From contig NC_092090.1 of NCBI RefSeq assembly GCF_045679555.1, positions 28,265,702 through 28,329,701 of the forward strand: a DNA stretch of 64,000 bases. The letters are read 5' to 3'. Numbering within the stretch: the first letter of the stretch is position 1; the number at the start of each line of letters is the position of its first letter. Origin of the DNA: Salvelinus alpinus (taxonomy: Eukaryota; Chordata; Actinopteri; Salmoniformes; Salmonidae). A program made the translations under genes and the position numbers. Shown piece by piece: positions 22,621 through 53,600 of this stretch. The notes below the pieces were generated by a model that saw only the letters and a program-made list of their open reading frames with translations, was not told where the DNA came from and did no database searches.

Positions 22621-23756
22621 TACTCACACCCACATGAAGAGCGAACAGAAGATAGTTATACTTGTTTTGCCCCAGCCATTCCCCTCTCATGGATCAACTG
22701 ATTGTTAGGCGCTTATGAGTTGCACAATTATGTAACAACTGGGGGAATATCAATCAAATGCGTCTCACTGTGTGAAATACAGCTCATCATGGTAGTGAGG
22801 GACATCTACTGCCAGTCTACATAGCAGCATTGCACTTTTGTCTTCTGTGCTGCGTGAACACTTTTCCAATAAAATAAAAAATATATTAAACCACTGACTA
22901 GATAAAGCAAGCAACACCTGTCAGGGAAGACACATGTGTTATGGGTGTAAGATGGCACAGTGTTGCCATCTGTTGGTAAATGTTAATTACTGCAACTCCA
23001 GTGTTTTACCGGTGTGTTTGAGATTCCCGGATGTATTGTAATGTACTGAACAAGACTGGTTACTCGCATCAATGCCTCTCTCGTCATTTAACATTCAAAC
23101 AACATGTGCTGTGTTTATACATGCAGCCCAGTTTATTCTTTCCACTCATTGGTCTTTTGAAAAATCACATCAATATATTTTTCAGTGATTAGATTAGTGC
23201 ACAAACTATCAGAATTATGCTGCCTGTATAAACGCAGCCCACGTGTCACCCCAGATTGGTGTTGCTTGCATGATTGTCTTTACATTTATTGGTTTAAGTA
23301 CATTTTTTTTGTCTGTTCCCCCAGTGGTTTTGCAAATGTTCCTACTAATGGAGGTACTACTTACCTTCTGCTACCGCTTCCTTCCTGTTAGGGGTGCAGC
23401 AATATACCTTAAGACATTCACCAGGAGTTTCAATTATTGTACTGTGGGTTTTATTGCATGGATTTGAATAGCTGTAGAAACTACAATTTGGATGAGTGGA
23501 TACAGTTTTGAAGTACTTGCAGTGAGAAGATATTACAGATTGTGACGGCACAGATAAGTCATTCAGTGTTCCCTGACTTGTTTCCTAAGTGTCAAATCAA
23601 ATTCACAGATTAGCAGATATATACTGCATTTAGGTCCAAACTGTACTTTCCCAGGACAATATTTTTTAACCGTCTAACATATTTGCTAAAATAGTAATTG
23701 TAGCTAAAATTAGACATTCCTACTGTGTATAAATGTAATTACAGCCAGTGGATCAT
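22621..23756. other. Gene-free stretch
   Basis: No exon, RNA gene or mobile element was recognised. The frames between 23,185 and 23,551 overlap each other on opposite strands and look like chance. Confidence 0.4.
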
Positions 23757-24195
23757 CTCTGTGTTTCCAAACCCTGGTCCTAGAGTACCCCCAACAGTAA
23801 CCATTTTTATTGTAACCCTGGACAAGCACACCTGATTCAACCAATCATCAGGCAGGTAGCCTAGTGGTTAGAGCTTTGGGCCAGTAACCGAAAGGTTGGT
23901 GGATTGAGTCCCCGAGCTGACAATGTAAACATCTGCCATTCTGCCCCTGAGCAAGGCAGTTAACTCACTGTTCCCCAGGTGCCGAAGACGTGGATGTCGA
24001 TTATGGCAGCCCCCCGCACCTCTCTGATTCAGAAGGGTTGGGTTAAATGCAGAAGACACATTTCAGTTGAATGCATTGTTGTACAACTGACTAGGTATCC
24101 CCCATTCCCATCAAGCCTTCAATGAGTTGTCAAGGGCAACAACAAACCTGTGTACTGTTGGGGATCCTCGAGGACCGAGGTTGGGAAACAGTGAT
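23757..24195. mobile_element. MITE split by a SINE
   Basis: The left arm (ctgtgtttccaaaccctggtcctagagtac) and right arm (cgaggaccgaggttgggaaacag) are imperfect inverted repeats of a fish MITE, probably hAT type. The expected central 'gattcaaccaatcatcaag' is interrupted after 23,850 by a SINE and resumes at 24,109. Confidence 0.75.
23851..24108 (+). mobile_element. tRNA-derived salmonid SINE inserted in a MITE
   Basis: It begins ggcaggtagcctagtggtta, has a B-box-like 'ggttggtggattgagtcccc', then 'cccctgagcaaggcagttaa', and ends after 'actgactaggtatccccc'. The head matches the SINE at 17,005, while the 3' half differs. The word atca borders both sides, a short target duplication. Confidence 0.82.
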
Positions 24196-24210
24196 TATCT
24201 AGTGCGCAGA

Positions 24211-25704
24211 CAGTGCATTCGGAAATTACTTTTTCCACATTTTCTTAAGTCAGCCTTATTCTAAAATGGATGTTTAAAAGAAAAATCGACACACAATACC
24301 CCATATTATCAAAGCAAAATTTTTGTTTTAGAAATGTTTGCTAATTTACAAAAAAATAAAACAAATACCTTATTTACATAAGTATTCAGACCCTTTGCTA
24401 CGAGACTCGAAATTGAGCTCAGGTGCATCCTGTTTCCATTGATCACCCTTTATGTTTCTACAACTTGGGAGTCCACCTGAGATAAATTCAATTGATTGGA
24501 AAGGCACACACCTGTCATACCAGGCACATACCATTTGACAGCAAGTCAGAGCAAAAGCCAAGCCATGAGGTCGAAGGAATTGTCCGTAGAGCTCCAAGAC
24601 AGGATTGTGTCAAGGCACAGATCTGGAGAAGGTTACAAAAACATTTTTGCAGCATTGAATGTCCCCAAGAACACAGTGGTCTCCATCATTATATGGAAGA
24701 AGTCTCTTCCAAGAGCTGGCCGTCCAGCCAAACGGAGCAATCGGGGGAGAAGGGCCTTGGTCAGGGAGGTGACCAAGAACCCAATGGTCACTCTGACAGA
24801 GCTCCAGAGTTCCTCTGTGGAGATGAGAGAACCTTCCATAAGGACAACCATCTCTGCAGCACTCCACCAATCAGGCCTTCATGGTAGTGGCCAGACGGAA
24901 GCCACTCAGTAAAAGGCACATGACAGCCCGCTTGGAGTTTGCCAAAAGGCACCTAAAGTACTCTGACCATGAGAAACAAGATTCTCTGGTCTGATGAAAC
25001 CAAGATTGAACTCTTTGGCCTGAATGCTAAGCGTCACGTCTGAAGGAAACCTGTTACCCTCCCTACGGGGAAGCATGGTGGTGGCAGCATCATGTTGTGG
25101 GGATGTTTTTCAGTGGCAGGGACTGGGATACTACTCAGGATCGAGGGAAAGATGAAGAGCAAATAACAGAGATCCTTGATGAAAACCTGCTCCAGAACGC
25201 TCAGGACGCCAGATAGGGACGAAGGTTCCTTCCAACAGGACAACGTCCCTAAGCACACAGCCAAAACAACATAGAAGTGGCTTCGGGACAAGTCTCAAAG
25301 TCCTTGAGTGGCCCAGCCAGAGCCCATACTTGAACCCGATCAAAAAGCTCTGCACAGACCTGAAAATAGCTGTGCAGAGACTTTCCCCATCCAACTTGAC
25401 AGAGCTTGAGAGGATCTGCAGAGAATATGGGAGAAACTACCCAAATACAGGTGTGCTAAGCTTGTAGCGTCATACCCAAGCAGACTCTAGGCTGTAAATC
25501 GCTGCCAAAGGTGCTTCAACAAAGTACCGAGTAAAGGGTCTGAATACTTATGTATGTAAATGTAATTTCAGTTTCTGCTTTGTCATTATGGGGTATTGTG
25601 TGTAGATTGAGGGGGGGATGACAATTTAATAAATTTTAGAATCAGGCTGTAATGTAACAATGTGGATAAAGTCAAGGGGTCTGAATACATTGACTATGAC
25701 GCTG
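24211..25704 (+). mobile_element. Tc1-type transposon, 'cagtgcc' family, full length but decayed
   Basis: It starts cagtgcattcggaaatta and ends with the degraded complement near 'ctgaatacattgactatgacgctg'. The transposase starts at 24,565 (MRSKELSVELQDRIVSRHRS) with a helix-turn-helix, an intact stretch through GRRALVREVTKNPMVTLTEL, and a stop at 24,912. Later blocks (catalytic motifs, 'aaacctgctccagaacgctc') are readable in other frames. Many changes mark it as old. Confidence 0.88.
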
Positions 25705-26780
25705 AAGAAAAGGTCTAAATGCAGGTGCCAGCTGTGAAGAGTCGAGTAATGCCACCATCTACAGGTTAGTTGTGGAACTGCAATCAGATGTTGACATACC
25801 GGACATTTCAGCGAGGGGTTGTTGACACATTACCAAAGAGGTGTTTGTTTGCATTATATTCTGAACAAAAACTCAGCTCCCTTTTAAAGTAGACCAGCCA
25901 CATATTAAAACAAAATGCCACAAAACAGCAACATTGGTACTGCACCTGACCAATTATACTTCCCCAATATCCCACTAGTCCCATCCAAATATAAGATACA
26001 AGAATATGGTCTCTAGTGTTAATACATATAACATGTATAGTACTATATATTTATATCATTAATAGAAAATACATGAACAAATACAAATTTTCATAATGGG
26101 TAAATTACCAAAGGGAAAAGATTACCTCCCACACCTATGGATCTTTGACATATTTCAAGGGGAGAATTTTTCAAAAATCATTATGTCCTCTAACTGTAAT
26201 TCTATGAGTCTGGGAGAACCTCTAAAAACCATCGCTGTTGTTGTATAGAGCTGTATGTATGAATGAGTGATTTGTCCCCAGCCAGCCAGTAATCTATAGG
26301 GCTGTGTGTGTGCACGTTACCTGACTAAGGCATACTGCTAACACTGTTAGTGCATCCCAAATGGCACCCTATTCCCTATTTAGTGAAAGTAGTGCACTAT
26401 ATAGGAAAGGGGGTACAATTTGGAAAGAAGCCTGTCAACACATTGAGAGAGCAGCCACGTAGAAATAGAATGCTGATGATTTATGTTGGCAATGGAACCC
26501 AAACCTGCCACTACTCAGATTAGCAGGCAAATGTGCACATCTACATTTGCCTTGAATCACTATTATCCGGTAAAAAGTCAAACAATTTTTATGATAATTT
26601 TTTCTCAAAAGATTTCCGCATGTTTGTCTTTTTTTGTACAAATCTTTGTATAATCTGATTACACAACCAAAAAATAACCGCCCATCAAAAAAAACAAAAT
26701 TATCGTATCCACTTACAGATTGCATTTTGGGTTTTAGTCTTTCAATCTGTGAATTTTTTTTCTTCTTCAATATAACATTT
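25705..26780. other. Gene-free stretch downstream of tent4b with a small foldback MITE
   Basis: At about 26,349-26,430 an imperfect palindrome (catcccaaatggcaccctat against a right arm of about 30 bases) forms a compact foldback element. Nothing else is recognised before the presumed tent4b 3' end. Confidence 0.5.
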
Positions 26781-26802
26781 TGTACATTTGTTATTTGTGT
26801 AT

Positions 26803-26808
26803 TTTATT
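26803..26808 (-). promoter_or_regulatory. tent4b: Candidate tent4b polyadenylation signal
   Basis: AATAAA on the minus strand lies about 390 bases after the tent4b stop codon. No closer AATAAA was noticed, so the 3' untranslated region would be about 0.4 kb. A longer form is possible. Confidence 0.4.
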
Positions 26809-27194
26809 CTTTTTTTAAAACTTTTCTTGCTGAAGTTCGTTCACCAGCCAAGTTCCAGGTATTGCTTGTCAAAATCTACATTACTTTCCAGACACTTATT
26901 CCTCCAAAACACCAGATGGTGCTATGGTAAAAGGCAAGATTTGTAGGTACTGGATGTGGTGTGTAGCTCCACTGTAGAACATGTTTATGTCAAGGAAGAA
27001 AATGAGCATTTCTTTGAAGAACTAAGCCCCAACATTTCCCATTTCTTTTTTTGGGTTATTTTTCAGCTATAAAAAGATGCGTGTCGCTTGAGAGAAGGAA
27101 GATCCTTAATACTACTCCTCAGTCAGTATGTGGTATGGCAGCAGAAGTGGGACAGTCAGGCTGTCAGTCTGTTGCAGAGCAGACCAAGACGGCC

Positions 27195-46740
<19,546 letters not shown>

Positions 46741-47049
46741 TAAGTCTGTGGGAGGTTTGTAATAAAATAAAAAAATGCCAAGATAGACCGAACTTAAATG
46801 GTTACTTCATGTCATGACAGGATATTATATCCATCAGGCTGATAAATTACATTTCCATTATTTCAAAGTATGAAAGCAGCATATCAAAGTGGAGGCTATA
46901 TACCAACAGCAGTGTCTTCTCCCGTCAATGAAACCACCATTGCTGAACTATTTTCTAAATCCAAAACCACAACTTGCTCCATTGACCACTGCCTTAGTTA
47001 AGGCATGCCTCCCTGTTCTCTGCCTCCTGGTGGTCAAGATTGTAAATGC

Positions 47050-47948
47050 ACACATTAGAGTGTCTAGTTTGAGAAACAGACCCCTCACAAGTCCTCAACT
47101 GGCAGCTTCATTAAATAGTACCCGCAAAAAAACAGTCTCAACGTCAACAGTGAAGAGGCGACTCCGGGATGCTGGCCTTCTAGGTAGAGTTTCTCTGTCC
47201 AGTGTCTGTGTTATTTTGCCCATCTTAATCTTTTCTTTTTATTGGCCAGTCTGAGATATGGCTTTTTCTTTGCCACTCTGCCTAGAAGGCCAGCATCCCG
47301 GAGTCGCCTCTTCACTGTTTACATTGAGACTGGTGTTTGCTCAGTTATGCACTGGGGCCTCCGACTCCTCTTTCTATTCTGGTTAGAGACAGTTTGTGCT
47401 GTTCTGTGAAGGGAGTTGTACACAGCGTTGTACTAGATCTAAAATTTCTTGGCAATTTCTCACATGGAATATCCTTCATTTCTCAGAACATGAACAGACT
47501 GACGAGTTTCAGAAGAAAGTTCTTTGTTTCTGGCCATTTTGAGCCTGTAATCAAACTCACAAATGCTGATGCTCCAGATACTCAACTGGTCTAAAGAAGG
47601 CCAGTTTTATTGCTTCTTTAATCAGTACAACAGTTTTCAGCTGTGCTAACATAATTGCAAAAGGGTTTTCTAATGATCAATTAGCCTTTTAAAATTATAA
47701 ACTTAGATTAGCTAACACAACGTGCCATTGGAACACAGGAGTGATGGTTGCTGATAATGGTCCTCTGTACGCCTATGTAGATATCCCATTAAAAATCAGC
47801 CGTTTCCAGCAACAAAAGTAATTTACAACATTAACAGTGTCTACACTGTATATCTGATCAATTTGATGTTATTTAATGGACAATTTTTTTTCCTTTTTTT
47901 CCTAAACAAGGACATTTCTTAGTGACCCCAAACTTTTGAACGGTAGTG
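47050..47948 (-). mobile_element. Rearranged (folded-back) Tc1-type transposon
   Basis: The right end (ttttgaacggtagtg, followed by TA at 47,949-47,950) and the antisense transposase at 47,189-47,600 are a minus-strand Tc1 5' half. The stretch 47,050-47,188 is the same transposase region in the opposite orientation (SSLRNRPLTSPQLAASLNST, then STVKRRLRDAGLLG). About 42 bases around 47,150-47,192 are therefore the inverted copy of 47,277-47,320. The catalytic part and the left terminus are missing. Confidence 0.8.
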
Positions 47949-47950
47949 TA

Positions 47951-48720
47951 CATCCACACAAAACCCAACTCCACTCTGCTACCCCACTCTGTCATTGCCT
48001 GTGTCCGTGAACTGAAAACATGGATGAGCAATACATTTTTTCAACTAAACGATGACAAAACAGATATCATGGGCCCAATATCCCTCATCAATAAACTGGG
48101 TCAACTCAACATGAAAATCTACAGCTGCACCATCCACTCCAACTCCACAGTCAGGAACCTTGGTGTTACATTTGACCCCACTCTGTCGTTGAACCCCACA
48201 TGCGAAACATCACCAAGTCAGCCTTCTTCCACCTCAAAAACAACTCACAACTCAGACCTTCTCTCACTGACCTCAATGCTGAAAACCTCATTCACGCCTT
48301 TGTTTTATCAAGCCTGGACTACTGCAACGCCATTCTCTAGTCTCCCCGCCAAAACACTGGACAGACTTCAACATATAAAAAAATTCAGCTGCACAAGTCC
48401 TCATACACACACACCAGACCTTGGGACCACATCACCCCCATACTCATCAAACTCCACCAGCTCCCAGTTCAATAAAGCACACACTGGACTGGCACCCACA
48501 TAACTTACTGACCTACTGGCACCCACATAACTTACTGACCTCCTCCACCCCTACCTGTTCACTGCGCTCATCAGACACTGGCCTGCTCACCATCCCTCAC
48601 ACCAGGCTCCGCTCCATTGAAGACGAGGATTTTAGCAGTGCAGGTCCCCAACTCCGGAACTCCCTCCACTCCATGTCAGAAACTCACAATGCATACACAT
48701 ATTCAAGTCCACACTAGACA
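47951..48720 (+). mobile_element. L2-like LINE, 5'-truncated 3' part
   Basis: The plus strand reads WMSNTFFQLNDDKTDIMGPI, CTIHSNSTVRNLGVTFDPTL, then in shifted frames a block equivalent to 'SSLDYCNAI', LPAKTLDRLQHIK, and LRSSDTGLLTIPHTRLRSIE with SAGPQLRNSLHSMSETHN. This is the C-terminal third of an L2-type reverse transcriptase. It abuts the Tc1 end at 47,948 directly. Short deletions and frame changes are present. Confidence 0.85.
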
Positions 48721-48800
48721 GACCTCTTCACACAGGCTTATCCGTAGTCTCTGTTGTTTTAGTTGTTATATTTTCTAGCTCACTTCCTTGATTGGTTTGT

Positions 48801-49755
48801 CATGTTTAGTGTTCTCCATGGCTAGTCAGTCATCATGTTTAGTGTTCTACATGGCTAGTCTGTCATGTTCAGTGTTCTCCATGGCTAGTCAGTCATCATG
48901 TTTAGTGTTCTACATGGCTAGTCTGTCATGTTCAGTGTTCTCCATGGTTAGTCTGTCATCATGTTTAGTGTTCTCCATGGTTAATCTGTCATGTTTAGTG
49001 TTCTCCATGGTTAATATGTCATCATGTTTAGTGTTCTCCATGGTTAATATGTCATCATGTTTAGTGTTCTCCATGGTTAATCTGTAATCATGTGTAGTGT
49101 TCTCCATGGTTAGTCTGTCATCATGTTTAGTGTTCTCCATGGTTAATATGTCATCATGTTTAGTGTTCTCCATGGTTAATCTGTCATCATGTGTAGTGTT
49201 CTCCATGGTTAGTCTGTCATCATGTTTAGTGTTCTCCATGGTTAATCTGTCATGTTCAGTGTTCTCCATGGTTAATCTGTCATCATGTTTAGTGTTCTAC
49301 ATGGTTAGTCTGTCATCATGTTTAGTGTTCTCCATGGTTAGTCTGTCATCATGTTTAGTGTTCTCCATGGGTAATCTGTCATCATGTGTAGTGTTCTCCA
49401 TGGTTAGTCTGTCATCATGTGTAGTGTTCTCCATGGTTAATCTGTCATCATGTTTAGTGTTCTCCATGGTTAATCTGTCATAATGTTTAGTGTTCTCCAT
49501 GGTTAATCTGTCATCATGTTCAGTGTTCTCCATGGTTAATCTGTCATCATGTTCAGTGTTCTCCATGGTTAATCTGTCATCATGTTTAGTGTTCTCCATG
49601 GTTAGTCTGTCATCATGTTTAGTGTTCTCCATGGTTAGTCTGTCCTTATGTTTTGTGTTCTCCATGGTTAATCTGTCAACATGTTCAGTGTTCTCCATGG
49701 TTAGTCTGTCATCATGTTTAGTGTTCTCCATGGTTAGTCTGTCCTTATGTTTAGT
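48801..49755. repeat. Minisatellite, about 33-bp unit, roughly 30 copies
   Basis: The unit is 'catgtttagtgttctccatg' followed by 'gttaatctgtcat'. Variants lack one 'cat' (30 bp), have 'ctacatgg' for 'ctccatgg', or have 'gtcct' for 'gtcat'. Because units are multiples of 3, both strands stay open: plus reads repeats of VFSMVNLSSCL and minus reads repeats of MENTKHDDRLT. There is no initiation context or splice signal, so coding is unlikely. It lies between tent4b and heatr3. Confidence 0.95.
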
Positions 49756-50681
49756 GTAACGGTATTTTTACATTATTTTTGTGATTTTGTTGCTTTTTAT
49801 CGTATATAAAGTGACTTTGGGTGTCGTGAAAAACACATCAAATAAAATATATTATATCCTCCCCAGTATCAGAACAAGGTAATCAATGTACTTCCAGCAA
49901 CCCAAATCATGTTAAATAAATCACCTTGTAAATGGATGGTGAGTTCTGCTTTATTCATGACATCTCACATGATCAGTAGACACTGGGGGGAATAAACAGA
50001 TGGCCTTGTCATACAATGGCAAATGCCGGCAGGCAGTAGAGCCATAGCAAACCAAAGGTCAGGAAACACTGGGCCTGTCCATCTCATTTTCCATGACACC
50101 AGAGTCATGACATGGGTCAGATAGCGGATTCTTGGGTGAGAAGCACATGAATACTACAATTGGTCATTCCTAACATGGAGGGCTACAGTATGATAGTGTG
50201 TGACGTGAGAGTTGGTTGATAAAGATGTGTAAAATAAACCATAAAATGTTCTGTCAATTTCTTTAAAATAGAGCACATTGAAATGTACTTTTATACATAA
50301 AGTAAAACAATGTGTCACTATGTACTGCAACATTAATTCAAAATAGCGCACGTTTTTTAAAATTTTTGTACACATAATTATGTAAACACTCACCCACCAA
50401 GGAAAATAGTTATGCATTTCAGTCAGAACGTTAAAACAAAAAGATAACCAACATGAAAATCAGTTATATAGATGTTAAAGGGATAGCTCACTCCAAAACA
50501 ATGATTTTGGAATGAACTGTCCCTTTAATGAGGGTCTATTAGGGAATTCCCCTCAACCCCATTCCCTCTGTTCTGTCCCAAGGCTCTATGGGCAACTCTG
50601 GGTCCATTGTACTGTATATTATGAGTAATTTCATCTTATGTCAGCCAGTCAGTCAGATGGTGTCGTAGTGTCAGGCTGCTG
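49756..50681. other. heatr3 downstream flank
   Basis: No gene. A small perfect-ended palindrome (ttaaagggatag ... ctgtccctttaa) at 50,475-50,528 is a mini foldback element. Its right edge supplies a minus-strand ATTAAA about 155 bases after the heatr3 stop. A minus-strand AATAAA lies at 49,950-49,955. Either could be the heatr3 polyadenylation signal. Confidence 0.45.
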
Positions 50682-53600
50682 TCATTTTTTCACCACAGTC
50701 TCCAGGTAGCCAATAAACCTTCTTAGGTTGACTTTGATGTTGTCCAGCACACACAGCTGCTCAGGGCTGTACTTTCCCTTCCCCTCTTTACGAATCTGCA
50801 CACAGAGGACATATAATAGAGGACAGGAAACAGCAATTAAACAGATGATAACAGTGAGTTGCATAAAGAATGCATACAAACTGTTCCTAGTGATGGGCTG
50901 CAGCTCTATTACCTTAGCCTTGAAGACGGGTTGAAGTGCCTTCAGAGCAGACAGTAAGTTGATGTTTTTAGCTGCTCTCTCTGCCTCGTCTCCATCTGCA
51001 AAAACATCAAACAGAGCATCCAGGGCCTCTCCACAAACCACAAGGTTGGCATCCTTTGTAGCAACTTGGAGTAAGGCATTGCCAATCATCTGTAAAAAGA
51101 TATTGCAGTGTTTTTACATCATGGTCACAAAGTCAAGATGGGTTAATAAAACATTAAAAAAAGAAAGAAAAGAAGAACAAAAATAGTTAATTCAGAAGAA
51201 ATCATAAGCTATCTAAAATACATTTCATACTAATCAAAAACTAGGGATGAAAATAATAAAGCACCTGCAGAGTTTCAGCTGTCCCCTTCTCTTTAGCCAG
51301 TGTGCTTCCTGTGATGCCTAGGATGGCCAGAGCATTCACACTCACACTGACCACGTCACAGTGGGTCGCCGCCTCGCTCAGGCTCATCAGCTGCTGGGGA
51401 GTCATACACTGGCAACACACACACAAACACAGACATAAACAATGAGTCATCCAAGAGACACATCGGGATAGTGTTATGGTATTGTATAAACTAACAGACA
51501 GATGACAGTAAGGCTAGGTAAAATGTACTTCAGAGGGAAATTCTCCTCCGCTTCAGTCAGCTGTCTTACCTGTGGGATTTTCATATAGGCTATGATCTGT
51601 AAGAGGGATCGCATGGCACTGGTAACTGCCTCAAGGAATTCCTCCTCCTTAGGGATCTCTGAGTCAGCAAATTAACCAAAAATAAATTATGAAAGAGACA
51701 ATTACTCTCCTTTTTGTTAAGGTCATTGTTGTAAAAGTGAATCAACCTATCTAGTAAAATTAGGATTTAATACAAATAATGAAGAGATAGTACGACATGT
51801 AGATCTAACCAGGAGGACTGAAGACCAGCGTGGACAGGTGTTGTGCAACAGCCTGAAGAGCGGCTGCTCCCCCTAGGGACTCAGCGTCCATAGTAGACAG
51901 CATGTTGTGAAGGCACGTCAGGGCCCTGTACTGCACCCGATGCATCCTGGGGGGAAATTGATTTCAGTCAACTCCTAAAGGCAGGTAGCGGTGTGGTAAA
52001 CAAAGAGTACACCAGTAATGCCATTATAAGCCAGAAAAATAGAGTACCTCAATCAAATGAGTGTACATGATGCATATTGATTCAGGGTTACTAGGATCAT
52101 GACAAACCTCTCAAATTATCTCGTGAACTACTATATCACAGAATATCTAGTGTCTCATTCTTTAAGGGCAAAGAAAATGACACCATGCTTGACAGATAAT
52201 TACTTTTTCGTCAAGATTTTCCAGGTGGGATTGTGACGACATACATCCATGGCCTCGCTGCTGGGGAACTGGGTCTTCTTGAGAACCTTGAACATATAGA
52301 GACATGGATGCTTATCACCTTCATACAGTGTAGTGGCTATAACAGAGACAGTAGGAACACACATTAGCCTAGTACCATGACATTACTTATTTTATATTTT
52401 GCATGTGAAAACAGAGGGAACATCAAAAAAGACAAACATGAGAAGTGAAGTGAAACAATTATGCTAGTTGAGGAAAGAAATCCCCCACACCTTCTCTGGG
52501 ATATTGTGGTTGATCAGGGCCCCGTGGACCTCAGCAGACAGACACAGTGGGGACAGGAGGCTGGTGTTCCCTTCAGAGAGGCCGTCAGGACACATCTCAC
52601 TCTCGTCGCTGCTCGACGCCTCCTCCCACTCATCGTCTGACGGGTCTACAAAAACAAACACACAATGAGTCACAACAACCGACGTACACCTCAAGAGCAA
52701 CAAAAGCTAATTTTAAATCCTAAATATGCATTTGAGCATCAGACACAAATAAAAATACTGTCCTCTTATCTATGAACATGCTCCAGACAGCTGTGTCAAA
52801 CAGTAATGAAAACAAACCTCCCCAGGTCAGTACTACTCTGCTGCCCAAACACTGCTGCCCACAGCACTCACCATCAGAGCAGCACATGTTGACGATGATC
52901 TCCAAGGACGTCTGCTGGGCTGTCAGCAAGGCCGTCGCCTCCCTCAGCTCCTCCTTGCCCCTCTGGAGAAAGAAAAGCAGACTATTGACACTGCAGCAAG
53001 GACACAGCCACCTCCTACGTCCCTGAGGAAACCCTGCTATGTGTGTCCCTCTTTTCCTGTCTGGTGAACAAAGCAGTATCTCCCTGAGGAGGGCCACTAC
53101 AGCTCTGAATACCAACTGCAATACTCTGTGCTACTTTATCAATATTCAGCTGTTTCACAGCATTCAACAGTGAGGAGTCAGGTACATACGCTGAATATTA
53201 AAAACTGAAAATGCAATACTCTTTACTTAACCCTATCACTTTGGATCTCTATAACCATAACTCAAAAGGGTTTGATGGGTTTGTTTCTGAGTGAAAAAGG
53301 ACAGGACTTACAGGCAGGAGGTCAGAGAAGTCTTCATCTATCTTGGTTGCCTTTCCATTTGTCCTCGGTCCAACCCCCTCCTCCTCATCATCATCCATCT
53401 CCTCTACAGCCATATTCCCTGCAGCTGCCTGGTGGTCCTCCATGTTCCCTGCAGTGGCACTTCGGGCCACCTCAGCCTGGCGGAGCTGGGGTATCAGCGT
53501 GCCAGCATCCAGCTCCAAGCACTTGGACAGGGTGGCCATCAAGGCGTTGAGGGTCTGGGCCTGGCGGGCCGTGGGCAGGCTGCTCTTCAGGTTCCACACT

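Noticed and set aside
48788-49759. Repetitive membrane-like (plus) and charged (minus) reading frames
   Set aside because: They arise from a minisatellite whose unit is a multiple of three. No splice sites, no homology.
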